From: Paralvinella palmiformis
Lineage: Eukaryota; Annelida; Polychaeta; Terebellida; Alvinellidae
NCBI GenBank assembly: GCA_025642065.1
Contig: JAODUP010000153.1
Location: forward strand, 275,501-339,500
Length of the DNA stretch: 64,000 bases
Direction: 5' to 3'
Below, one piece after another: positions 12,316-21,435 of this stretch. Numbering within the stretch: the first letter of the stretch is position 1; each line of letters starts with the position of its first letter. The notes beneath the pieces are model-generated. The model searched no databases. It saw only the letters and a list, made by a program, of their open reading frames with translations, and was not told where the DNA came from. Made by a program: the position numbers and the translations under genes.

Positions 12316-14875
12316 TTTCTATTTATCTATCTATCTATCAATCTCCCTGTATGTCTGTTGACTTATCCATCACTTAGTTTATCCTTCTGATATTAGCTTT
12401 GATTTTACCAATATTTCGAGTCCTTTAACGTGAATGGTACTGGCTACAGTGATGCGGCCAGTCCCATTAACGTTAATGGCACTGGCTACAGTGATGCGGC
12501 CAGTCCCATTAACGTTAATGGCACTGGCTACAGTGATGCGGCCAGTCCCATTAACGTTAATGGCACTGGCTACAGTGATGCGGCCAGTCCATTATGTATT
12601 ATGATTGTATTAAGACGGAGATTCTATTGTTATGTCGGTTTCAGATGGTAACAGAAGTAAACAGTCAGATACAGGTAAGATATTTAGCATTCTTATCTAA
12701 TGTGTATGTATACACGAGAAGAGGGAGAAGTAAAAAGGCACGCGCGCACACACAAACACACACACACACATTCTAAACCAAGAATGTAGTGTTACACAGC
12801 ATATTTACCTGAAACGTAATGTAAAATTAAATTTTTTTATCCGATCAGGGATCAGAAATAATATCAACATGATAATTGGACTAATTGTTGGTGGCGTTGT
12901 CATAGTTGCTATAGTAATAGCTATGGCTATAATTTTGGTGAAGCGCAGAAACAATGCATCCAGGTAATATACTTCTACTTGTCTTATTTTATTTATAACA
13001 ACAACAAGATCATCATCATCATGGTTATCATCATCATCATCAAGCACAAGCAGTTTATATACACATGGAGAAAATGTAGAAGGGCAGCCTTAAGAATCCT
13101 TTTGCGTTATTCCACAGTACATCGGAGACCTACTTAACATCTAGATTTCTAGATTATAGATCAAGGAGACGGAGATCACGTGGATAAGCAAATTTAGTAC
13201 AACCTACGAACACACAGACTTAAAGGGACAGTCCACCCTCATTAAATATTTTTTCCATAATAATAATCACGAAATATACCTGATATAATAGATATAGGGA
13301 AATAATCCAAAATATTGGAGGGCCGCCATTACGGCTGCACCGGAAGCCAGATTCGAAGGCGGGAAGGAGAAACTAAAATGCTCTGACGTCACATTCACAT
13401 TGGCGCTCTCTAGACTGACACCGATTATAGTTTCTCTTGGGCGTAAATTTTTGAGCCATTTTGAATCATCTTCCTTTTGTGAGGTTCCTTCTGGCTCAAA
13501 CTGATATGGTTGTATATCGTTCATGTCGTAATTTTAACAAGATAATGCCGTTTAGTTCTGGAATAAATATTTGCTCACATTTGTTTACATGCTTTTGTAC
13601 GGGCTCTCCAGACTTCAGGTCAACCGGATACGCTCGAGTGACGTCAACATTCAGGAGCTTTCGGTCTCTGTCTAGCTTTAAAATGGCGGCGCCCGCAGGC
13701 CATTAAAAGTCGATTAATCAGCACTTTGAACTGGATTATTTAATATGTGGGTGATTGTTTACACATTTTGACATTATTTATGATATTTGTGAGTATAGCT
13801 GTATTAGTCCTGAAAATTTGAAATGAAGATGAACTATCCCTTTAACAACACAAACCTAGATAAGATCAACCAGGAGGCGTGGATGACAGTTCACTATTAG
13901 ACGAAAGTACCAACATGTAGATTTAAGTAAATCATAGTATTTACTTAGTTCGGAAATGATGTGTCCTTCTTCTAGATGGCGCAGTGGATAGAGTAGTGTG
14001 GTGCAAAACTCCCATGTTCTGGGTTTCACTCCGGTTCATGCGTGTGTTTGTGGGATGTGTCAGAGCAGAGAAGCTAAATAACTTTCTCGTCGTTCTAGTC
14101 CAGTAAGAATTAATTTCACAATGTTTACAACATCATGTTTAGGTTATCAGATGGTACGTGTTTATATGTAGGCATAGTGTACGCCACACACGTCCGTTCG
14201 AGGCTGTGATGACGCCCCCCCCCCTCCGAGATCCTATAAACAGCTCAGCACGGTTAAATTCAGCATTTAGACGATCTGCGGGTACGAGACAGATCGGAAC
14301 TTCTCCGTTGAGCTTTATATACGTAGAATTAATTTTGAAATATTCTAACCCGGAAGGAGGTTGAGGCCTCTATGGCCTAGTGGGAAAGAACGCGGGACTT
14401 TCTTACTCGTGGTCATGCTGAGCTGGAGATCGGAAGTTTGAATCCCGGCCGTGGCAATATAATATGGAGAGTTTTTCATCCAACCAGAATCTGGCACGGT
14501 TTTTTCCGCCGAATACACCATGTATTGTAAATTTTAAATTACAGACCATATGCCTCTCCCTCATTATTATTATTACACGAGAAGTAAGACAAATCTGCTG
14601 TTTTACGGCCACTTCTGTGCACATGGTAAACTGAATGGTTCGGGCAGCCTCCAAAGTTAATGAGGCGAAGCGAAAGACGAAACACCTCTCTGACTGCGGT
14701 GGCGAAGTATGACTATATATAGACTTTTCTTTGAATAACAAAACATTCTGTACAATGCAACTTATGATGACAAATAATTTTTTTTACATATGTCACCCAC
14801 TGGGTTTTATGGATACTTGAATCTTGTGCCCAGAAGTAGTGCCATAAAACAAGCACATGCACGCACGCATGCACC

Positions 14876-14947
<72 letters not shown>

Positions 14948-15620
14948 GTGAGAGAGATGCCATGCGATCGAATCCCAGTATCTCTGTATAATGTTTCATC
15001 CTTCAATCTGATCTTATTTTCCTGGAATGTAGCGTTCTCGGTCAGATATTCCGAGCGAGGCCACTCACTCACTCACTCACTCACTCACTCACTCACTCAC
15101 TCACTCACTCACTCACTCACTCACTCACTCACCACACCTCACTCACTCACTCACTCACTCACTCACTCACTCACTCACTCACTCACTCACTCACTCACTC
15201 ACTCACTCACTCACTCACTCACTCCTACCTACCACCATCACTCACTCCACTCACTCATTCCTATACCACTCACTCACTCACACCACCACTCACTCACTCA
15301 CTCACCACTCACTCACTCACTCACTCACTCACTCACTCACTCACTCACTCACTCACTCACTCACTCACTCACTCACTCACTCTATGTTAACCTTCACCCA
15401 CAGTGCTAACGCTAGACAGACGAGAAGCGCCAGTGCCATCGACCTTCAGACGACCTCAAGCATTGAGAGCTCCATGTATGAGGAGATCAGCGATAACTCA
15501 GTACAGCAACTGACCCCAGCCGTAGACTTTCATCCAGTATCACCACCTCGTCCTCATCTTACACACGGCCTAGATAACAATATACATCAGTATCTAAGTA
15601 TGGGACAGATGGATAAGTGA
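6433..15620 (+). CDS. LDLR class B (YWTD) / EGF-like single-pass receptor, 14 exons, 732 aa
   Basis: Exons: 6433-6499, 6953-7242, 7329-7480, 7885-8143, 8276-8429, 8695-8814, 9274-9516, 9634-9805, 10273-10403, 10518-10665, 11238-11338, 12645-12674, 12849-12963, 15404-15620 (2199 nt, phases compatible throughout). Layout: signal peptide 1-22; first YWTD propeller about 24-305 (YYTD 133-136, YWLD 216-219); EGF-like domain with Cys 310, 318, 322, 332, 334, 345; second propeller about 349-600 (YWAD 401, YYTD 445, YWID 489, YWVD 534); stalk; TM 630-653; tail 654-732. NxT/S sites in the ectodomain suggest glycosylation. In LDLR/LRP proteins YWTD propellers bind ligands or release them at low pH. Here there are no LDL-A modules and no NPxY. 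Instead the tail has YEEI (Y686), SPPRP and YLSM (Y724), SH2/SH3-type motifs. Ligand unknown. Insect Cueball has a loosely similar YWTD/EGF/TM plan; orthology was not tested. Confidence 0.88.
6953..7242 (+). CDS. Receptor exon 2: start of first propeller
   Basis: 290 bp, acceptor tttgtaacag, donor gtaagaaa. Encodes ESLSCWTLNVTADKTSYLYF onwards with NVT and NSS sites and an IYRFEDNLRSL propeller-type strand. Ends in phase 0. Confidence 0.82.
7329..7480 (+). CDS. Receptor exon 3: YWTD-type blade (YYTD)
   Basis: 152 bp, acceptor tgttatttcag, donor gtaggtag. VEDIAVDWVSQNIYYTD matches the class B pattern of D-x-hydrophobic, then YWTD. It ends with HGIDVDPLSR. Confidence 0.85.
7885..8143 (+). CDS. 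Receptor exon 4: FYAD and YWLD blades, GC donor
   Basis: 259 bp, acceptor ttcaaatcag. Encodes RMIFYADGDAGYIYQATLTG and TALVVDAVSKVLYWLD, both class B repeats. The donor is CAG|GCAAGT, a non-canonical GC donor with otherwise perfect consensus. Confidence 0.85.
8276..8429 (+). CDS. Receptor exon 5: last blade of first propeller
   Basis: 154 bp, acceptor gacctttcag, donor gttagt. Encodes PYLFVSLKNEQRMKVIRTNG and an NGT site. It closes the first propeller just before the EGF exon. Confidence 0.82.
8460..8519. repeat. (AT)n microsatellite in intron 5
   Basis: About 60 bp of AT repeat starting 30 bp after the exon 5 donor, preceded by a (TAG)n stretch. Confidence 0.95.
8695..8814 (+). CDS. Receptor exon 6: EGF-like domain
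   Basis: 120 bp coding one complete module with six cysteines (C-x7-C-x3-C-x9-C-x-C-x10-C), including DNGGCGHIC and CLCQFGYKTDGDAC. This is the LDLR/LRP type that follows a YWTD propeller. Confidence 0.9.
8995..9186 (-). mobile_element. tRNA-derived SINE in intron 6
   Basis: Read on the minus strand it starts ggggcgcctcggtggtctaa, has gttcgaatctctcggcgtgg and ends ggccgtaaaacatcaatcat. Complete member of the family at 36752-36935. No clear target-site duplication was found. Confidence 0.85.
9274..9516 (+). CDS. Receptor exon 7: start of second propeller (YWAD)
   Basis: 243 bp, acceptor ttttatatcag, donor gtatgt. Contains LLFADSSSDILYQVD and VTYDPEEQTVYWADKNKHTI, two clear class B repeats. 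Confidence 0.87.
9634..9805 (+). CDS. Receptor exon 8: YYTD blade
   Basis: 172 bp, acceptor ttaaatgcag, donor gtagtt. Contains YMYYTDTQLRRIGRINLNT and QLDNEER. It leads directly into YLYWID of the next exon, confirming the junction. Confidence 0.87.
10014..10291. repeat. 31-bp minisatellite, nine units, overlapping the exon 9 splice acceptor
   Basis: Units start at 10014, 10045, 10076, 10107, 10138, 10169, 10199 (after a 30-bp unit), 10230 and 10261. The consensus is about gaaacgtttaggtatctata plus ctggataatt. The last unit is the real acceptor (acgtttag) joined to the first codons of exon 9 (G TAT CTA TAC TGG AT). Units 1, 3 and 8 keep a tttag-G acceptor-like core, 2 and 7 have cttag-A, and 4, 5 and 6 have lost the AG. 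Confidence 0.95.
10273..10403 (+). CDS. Receptor exon 9: YWID blade
   Basis: 131 bp. It encodes YLYWIDVGMTAKIERADMYD and LPSGLALDLR, a textbook class B repeat. Donor GAG|GTCAGT. Its 5' end belongs to the 31-bp minisatellite. Confidence 0.87.
10518..10665 (+). CDS. Receptor exon 10: YWVD blade
   Basis: 148 bp, acceptor aatatttcag, donor gtaattg. Encodes DHYLYWVDGLLRKVERSRFD and YSGLTLDPDFLYLTRKR. Confidence 0.87.
11238..11338 (+). CDS. Receptor exon 11: end of second propeller and stalk
   Basis: 101 bp, acceptor ttcacccgacag, donor gtaagttga. Encodes ALVKVGKRERNIKQLGPEYF to CYSSSN. Both flanking phases fit. No EGF module follows this propeller. Confidence 0.75.
11490..11800. repeat. Trinucleotide-rich tracts in intron 11
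   Basis: (CTG)n/(CTA)n at about 11498-11590, then degenerate (GAT)n/(ATA)n at about 11660-11790. Open frames across them are low-complexity artefacts. Confidence 0.85.
12043..12056. repeat. Perfect 14-bp palindrome TGACGTTAACGTCA
   Basis: Two TGACGT half-sites in mirror orientation in intron 11. It could bind bZIP factors; function unknown. Confidence 0.5.
12220..12345. repeat. (TATC)n microsatellite in intron 11
   Basis: Tetranucleotide run of about 125 bp with some TCCA variants. Confidence 0.95.
12430..12594 (+). repeat. 42-bp minisatellite, four units, open in one frame
   Basis: Four nearly identical units centred on ctggctacagtgatgcggcc. One frame reads NGTGYSDAASPINV per unit, with an N-glycosylation-type NGT. 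The preceding AG at 12419-12420 would give phase 0 whereas exon 11 ends with one base, and the required frame hits TAA at once. It is therefore scored as intronic. Confidence 0.9.
12645..12674 (+). CDS. Receptor exon 12: 30-nt exon in the stalk
   Basis: Bounded by tcggtttcag and gtaagata. It encodes NGNRSKQSDTG across the junctions and is the only phase-compatible link between the exon ending at 11338 and the TM exon. Skipping it would remove ten residues without changing frame. Confidence 0.65.
12849..12963 (+). CDS. Receptor exon 13: transmembrane helix
   Basis: 115 bp. Encodes MIIGLIVGGVVIVAIVIAMA, then IILVKRRNNAS, with a basic stop-transfer. Donor gtaatat. Same phases and position as the TM exon at 313-430. 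Confidence 0.88.
13220..13845. mobile_element. MITE with TTAA target sites (piggyBac-like), intron 13
   Basis: Termini TTAA|AGGGACAGTCCACC at 13220 and GGTGGACT-like inverted TATCCCT|TTAA at 13845; the right end read inverted is AGGGATAGTTCATC. The 618-bp interior has no transposase. TTAA duplications are the piggyBac hallmark. The same interior has open frames that are not genes. Confidence 0.75.
13846..14350. other. Intron 13 sequence, possible old tRNA-like element
   Basis: agatggcgcagtggatagag at about 13975 begins a tRNA-head-like stretch, and a C-run sits near 14213-14224. No exon is seen. Confidence 0.35.
14360..14705. mobile_element. Two SINE-derived fragments in opposite orientation
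   Basis: Plus strand, about 14364-14455: gcctctatggcctagtggga ... gtttgaatcccggccg is a tRNA-like head of a different family. Minus strand, about 14596-14700: gttttacggccacttctgtg ... gaagcgaaagacgaaacacc is the body of the main SINE family. Confidence 0.55.
14855..14960. repeat. (CACG/CA)n-(GA)n compound microsatellite
   Basis: Alternating GCAC/ACAC units run straight into about 55 bp of GA repeat. Confidence 0.9.
15061..15381. repeat. (ACTC)n tetranucleotide array, about 320 bp, ending 22 bp before the last exon
   Basis: Almost pure ACTC repeat with a short irregular island at 15225-15307. It fills the region just upstream of the exon 14 acceptor. Thr/His/Ser/Leu open frames across it are not genes. 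Confidence 0.97.
15404..15620 (+). CDS. Receptor exon 14: cytoplasmic tail and stop
   Basis: 217 bp, acceptor cttcacccacag, TGA at 15618-15620. The tail is Ser-rich, then SSMYEEISDNS, VSPPRPH and HQYLSMGQMDK. Confidence 0.85.
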
Positions 15621-15762
15621 ACGTTATGACGAATTGTGTGAGCGACATCCTTGTCGGGACCATTGGACATCGGAGACCATTTCAATGACGTCATAATAGC
15701 CGATATGTTCTTTAATAATTCGTTGATTTATCACTCAACTACCAAGCCGCAGCTCTGTTGAC

Positions 15763-15793
<31 letters not shown>

Positions 15794-16498
15794 GTGATTT
15801 AAGTGTATGCAAAAAAAAACTTTTTAAAGTATTATTTAACATAAACATGTTTTAAATGTAAATCTGACGCTATTAAATGAGTGAAATGAGTCGTTTCTTA
15901 GACCAAGTAAAGATGAACTTAGTTCACGGTTTGGCATAGCATAATAACAACAACAACAACAACAACAACCAAGAGAATAACGACAACAACAATGGTAACA
16001 ACATCAACAATACAATGAATTAGATGTGCAATAATAATAATAATAATAATAATAATGATAATAAATGCTATTATTAATATAAATATGATATAGTCGAATT
16101 TGAAGGGACGTGCAGAATTATTTCGAATTATCCGTTGTTCGATTATCTAATTTGTGTATTTTCTGAACAGAAAAATCGGTGACATGTGATTGTTGTTTAT
16201 AATTAAATCGTATATTTGTATCAAACTGTTGCAGAGAATTAACATATGAGAAGTATTTATGAGTGTCTGTTTGTGCCTCAAAATATGTAGCAATCTGTGA
16301 ACACATAGCGTCGGGGTATTGTGTACGAGTATCAAAAAGGCCTTCCTTTCGTTTAGCTAGTTAGTGTGTAAACCAAGGGGAACAACGTAAACCGGGAAAC
16401 TAAACGAAATGCTTCGCAAGCACCAAATATGCTCCTTATGGAACGGCCTCATTCCATGATAAGCCCATAATGACTTCAGGGCATATTATAACGATGTC
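15621..16498 (+). other. 3' UTR region of the receptor gene and spacer
   Basis: (ATT)n at 15764-15793, an A-run near 15811, ATTAAA at 15872-15877 and AATAAA at 16060-16065 as candidate poly(A) signals, and (AAC)n and (AAT)n tracts at 15948-16057. The mRNA end cannot be fixed. Confidence 0.45.
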
Positions 16499-17160
16499 AT
16501 GAATGTTAATGAGCCATCGATCACTGATCAATGTTCAGTTGTCAGTGTCGTTAGCTCATACTACAGGAGCCCTTTTGACAAAAATCATGGAATTCTGAAA
16601 ATCACATCAATGATACGCAAGAAGCTCAAATACTCAAGTAGCAGCGTCCCTGGATGTGACGTTGTGACTGCCAGACACATTTCCATAGGAGAGTCTGATA
16701 TTCTGATTGATCTATTATCAGATCTATTCGTTAATTCTGTCGAGGAATATTGTTCCAGATATATTTAAGCTTTGATTCATTGTACCTATCCTGAAGAAAT
16801 CATCTCTAACTTCCAACAAGGCAGAAAACTACTGATCAATCACGCTGAGCTCACCTCATTCAAAGCCAATAGAGCTTCTTATGATGCCCGATGATGATGA
16901 TGCAAACTGCAACCAGTTTGACTTTAGGAAGAAGCCGGGTACATCTCTACCATGTAGTCTCCTCAATGACGTCTCCACATTATTGAACAATCAAGGAAGC
17001 CCAGCATATGTATGGACACTTGACGCCCAGAAATGTTTCGATAAAATGTGGCATCGTGGATTATTCTATAAACGCATACACATATTGAAAATACCGTATT
17101 GGACATTCCTCTTCAACTGGTACACCAACAGCCGAGCTGGAATTAGATGGCTCGCCTTGA
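16499..17160 (+). pseudogene. Decayed non-LTR (LINE) reverse transcriptase fragment
   Basis: Translated pieces in two frames match the RT finger and palm of a LINE ORF2: SSSVPGCDVVTARHI (KAPGPDG region), IVPILKKSS ... ENY*SITLSS (the stop replaces the Arg usual in NYRPI), then FDFRKKPGTSLPCSLLNDVS and VWTLDAQKCFDKMWHRGLFY (D of RT motif A region). At least one frameshift near 16765 and an in-frame TGA break it. The catalytic YxDD part is absent; the match fades at about 17160. An ancient, inactive copy. Confidence 0.8.
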
Positions 17161-17161
17161 T

Positions 17162-17247
17162 AATTGGTCGACATAAGGTACACGACCTTGACAATTGGTC
17201 GACATAAGGTACACGACCTTGACAATTGGTCGACATAACGTACACGA
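17162..17247. repeat. 31-bp tandem repeat, about 2.8 units, GTCGAC-containing
   Basis: aattggtcgacataaggtac plus acgaccttgac starts at 17162, 17193 and 17224. It sits exactly where the RT homology ends. Confidence 0.9.
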
Positions 17248-17360
17248 CAAGGCTCTCTTATATCGCCATGGCTGTTAACATGTTCTTCAATAAGTTGCTC
17301 ATTGCCTTGTGTCAGTCGAACACGGGAGTACGCAGATCGTCCGTTAATGACAGTGACTTT

Positions 17361-18262
17361 ACAACAACAACAACAACAATGACGATCACAATAAAAACAA
17401 CGACAACAACAACAACAACAACGACAGCAATGACGACCACAATAACAACAACGACGACCACGATGACAACCACAATAACGACAACCATAATAACAACAAT
17501 GATCAGGGGGGGAAAACAAATAACAACAATGACGATCACAATAAAAACAACAACAACAACGACAGCAATGACGACCACAATAACAACAACGACGACGACG
17601 ATGACAACCACAATAACGACAACCATAATAACAACAATGATCAGGGGGAAAAACAAATAACAACAATGACGATCACAATAAAAACAACGACAACAACAAC
17701 AACAACGACAGCAATGACGACTACAATAACAACAACGACGACGACGATGACAACCACAATAACGACAACCATAATAACAACAATGATCAGGGGGAAAAAC
17801 AAATAACAACAATGACGATCACAATAAAAACAACGACAACAACAACAACAACAAAACTAATGTCGACCGCAATAACAAACAATGTCAACGACAACAGCAA
17901 GAACAACAATGACGACCACAATAACAACAATGATCAGGTAAACAACAACAACAACAACAACATTCACGACCACAATAACAACAATGTGAAGGACAAGAAC
18001 AATAACAACAGTGACGACCACAATAACAACAAGGATAACAACAACAACATCAACAACAACAATGACAACAACAATAACAACAAGAACAATAACAACAATG
18101 ACGATCACAATAACAAAAACCACAAAGACAACAACAACAACAACAACACTGACGACCACAATAACAACAATGACAAGAACAAGAACAACAACATTGTTGA
18201 CGACAATAACGTCAAGAACAAGAACAATAACAACAGTGACGGCCACAATAACAACAAGAAGT
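17361..18262. repeat. AAC-rich satellite-like array
   Basis: Degenerate (AAC)n/(AAT)n. A 136-151-bp higher-order unit containing aacaatgatcaggggg repeats about three times (starts near 17378, 17529, 17665 and part at 17811), then breaks into irregular AAC/GAC units. Long Thr-, Asn- or Val-rich open frames on both strands are by-products. Confidence 0.9.
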
Positions 18263-18842
<580 letters not shown>

Positions 18843-18862
18843 ATAGAAATAATGGGAAGGCA

Positions 18863-18930
18863 ACTAGTCCTGCAGGACTAGTGACTTTTAAAATCAACTA
18901 GTCCTGGAAGTAATTAACTAGTCCTACACG
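18863..18930. repeat. 20-bp perfect palindrome and CTAGTCCT repeats
   Basis: ACTAGTCCTGCAGGACTAGT at 18863-18882 equals its own reverse complement. aactagtcct recurs twice more within 50 bp. Confidence 0.85.
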
Positions 18931-19111
18931 TTCACGAGTGTCACAATACATAAGAATGGATATTTATGTCAGAAATTGTCAGTCGCCCAACAGGATGAAC
19001 TCAACTGAAAATCTACTCATGCTGTTTTGTTTCTATTCGCATCAGCCGACCGGGTGAGTGTTAATTTCAACGAGCTACCAACTAAACCACTGAGTTGCCC
19101 AATTTCGAACC

Positions 19112-19116
<5 letters not shown>

Positions 19117-19186
<70 letters not shown>

Positions 19187-19250
19187 ATCTATCTATCTAT
19201 CTCATAGTAGTGGTAGTGGTAGTAGTAGTAGTGGTAGTAGTAGTAATAAA
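19117..19250. repeat. (AT)n-(CTAT)n and (TAG)n microsatellite
   Basis: About 68 bp of AT followed by short CTAT and TAG/TGG runs. The next 590 bp to 19840 is A+T-rich spacer with nothing recognised. Confidence 0.9.
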
Positions 19251-19840
19251 TAAGGTTCTTATTAGTGTCGTGTGCAGTGATCTGTACCCAGGCAGTCTCA
19301 TGAAAGGAAAAAAAGCTCTCTAATTAAATAAAACATTAGTATATTAGTTCTGTAGCGTATCAGTTTATTAGTCTAATCGTTTTTCTTATTTTAATTTACT
19401 GCTTAAAAATAAATATGTTTTTTTTTTCGAACAACCATGTCCACCAATAGGATTCCAGATAAACTTTGTAGCAATGTTAAAAGCACAATCTCAGACAGAT
19501 GTGAATATCTTAGAATATCTGAATTTTTAAGTTTTTAATTATCCCTTGTATTGTGTACTCCATTTTATATTACAGGTACTTTTATTAATACGAATAAAAA
19601 TATTATCAAATTATAAACAGTCTTGGAATGATTTCTGAGTTCAATTGTGTTGTTTTAAACAAATTCCCGCCAATTAGTTCAATCTGTGCTCAAACATGTG
19701 ATCGGCATTATCTTTAAATCAATGTGTTGTCGTAACGGAATTCGGTGGATACTTTTAATTCTAGCACATAACAGAATTATGTATCTTAGCCGCATATTTA
19801 TGTATGCGTCAAAGCTACTTGTTTGAGTTATCCAGCAAAT

Positions 19841-20483
19841 AAAAAAAAGGAATCCGGGACAAAATCCCACAGGACAAAATCCCACGGTACAAAATCTACC
19901 CGGACATAATCCCACGGTACAAAATACCACAGGACATAATCCCATCAAGCGAATAGAGGGCCAACATCCCACAAATTAAATTAAAAGTAATAATAGAACT
20001 ATATTTTATTACAATAATTTGGTGCGTTCAATACAGTGCATACAAATGTCATCAATTAACTGAGCTTGCTTGAGTTAATCTAAGAGTAATTATCTGCAAT
20101 TAAGAGATCATCTTGGACACAGTTATCTGCTTGAAAAGGGACCAGATCATAATAAACAATAAAGGCTTGGAATCGTGTGAATATTCAGTTAACTTTAGAT
20201 GCAACCATATAAATATTTCCAGGCATTATTTCACAATATTTGTTAATTCGTGTCATTTCATTAATTTACCCGCTAATACACAAAGACAGTTAGTCATTAA
20301 AATTTATTGCTTATATTAAAAAATAAAGTAAAGAAATTGTTCAAATTTTATTGTGCGGGATTTTGTCCCTCTTTTCACTTTCTGGGATTATGTCCTGTGA
20401 TATTGTGTACTGTGGGATTGTGTTCGGGTAGATTTCGTACCATGGGAGTTTGTCCTGTGAGATTTTGTCTGGATACCAAAAAA
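19841..20483. mobile_element. MITE with about 95-bp TIRs made of repeated GGGACAAAATCCC words
   Basis: Left arm about 19841-19947 (aaaaaggaatccgggacaaa ...) and right arm about 20368-20483 are reverse complements in the same order over the whole arm: ggac-aaaatcccac units, tac-aaaatctaccc, ggacataatccca. The interior is about 420 bp, A+T-rich and non-coding. The superfamily was not identified. Confidence 0.85.
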
Positions 20484-20713
20484 AGAACGCTCATAACCCA
20501 AATGTAAATCTCTGAAGGAATGGCTTATTTTGTCTAAGGTGACCAGGAATAAGGGAAATCATTCTTGCTTGGACATTCCAGAGCTGGATAAATGATAACT
20601 TGGTAGTCTTGATAATGAATAAATTGAGATATTGGAATCAGGAACATCAAAATAGTTGTATGGAGGAAGATTAAGGCTATATTACGTCGAGTCTTTTGTG
20701 TATTTCATCAACA

Positions 20714-20716
<3 letters not shown>

Positions 20717-20782
<66 letters not shown>
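20717..20782. repeat. (CT)n(AT)n compound microsatellite
   Basis: A CT run passes directly into an AT run; same order as at 18716, 25612, 36637 and 41405. Confidence 0.93.
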
Positions 20783-20784
<2 letters not shown>

Positions 20785-21430
20785 GTTTGTGTAATTTATG
20801 AGTATTTCATTAAATATTATAAATAATTAGAAGCATCGTTTCTTTTTATCTATTTGTAACATTCTCTAAATGGACCACCCATAAATCGACCGATTGATGG
20901 TGGCCTCACAAATAACCCATTTAAAGAAGGTTTAGTCTCTCTTTCTCTTACTTGGTAATATGCATCACAGTTGGAGTAACTACAGAATATTTGGGAATAT
21001 TATAAATGGGAAAGAAAGTATTAATTAACAATGAAGCACTCTTCAGATATAGCCAGGTCGTGATTTGAATACAAGTAGTAAAGGTTTGTGGCCAACCGTA
21101 TCAAAGGCAGGTGGCAGGTCTAAAAATGGATAACACGTATTTCTTCTTGTCAAGTGAACTTAAGATTCAATCTGAAACACACACATTATCTAGTGTTTGG
21201 GTAGAACTGTACACAGGCAGAATAGATTCCAACAACCTTTAAAGTGACTGTTAAATTGTAACCAACTGACAGCATTTTGATTAAACGAGGAACTAACCCA
21301 AACTTCACCTTTGAGGGAAAAACACTCGTGTACCGTGACAGATTCCTTAATTTCGACATGTTCAATCAGATATTCCATATTGAGCAATGCTGCAATTAGG
21401 TTATATCAAAGACTATTTATAACAAGACGT
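20783..21430. other. Spacer, nothing recognised
   Basis: A+T-rich non-coding sequence with no repeat family or exon that I can support. Confidence 0.5.
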
Positions 21431-21435
21431 GTTAC

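Noticed and set aside
12421..12651. 42-bp minisatellite as a receptor exon
   Set aside because: The phase does not fit exon 11, the required frame meets TAA immediately, and exon 11 to the 12645 exon joins perfectly without it.
14948..15381. CRISPR array
   Set aside because: The repeats are simple 4-bp units without spacers, and the genome is eukaryotic.
14948..15409. 153-codon frame of Ser/Leu/Thr/His repeats
   Set aside because: It is the ACTC tetranucleotide array in an intron, with no independent start or splice support.
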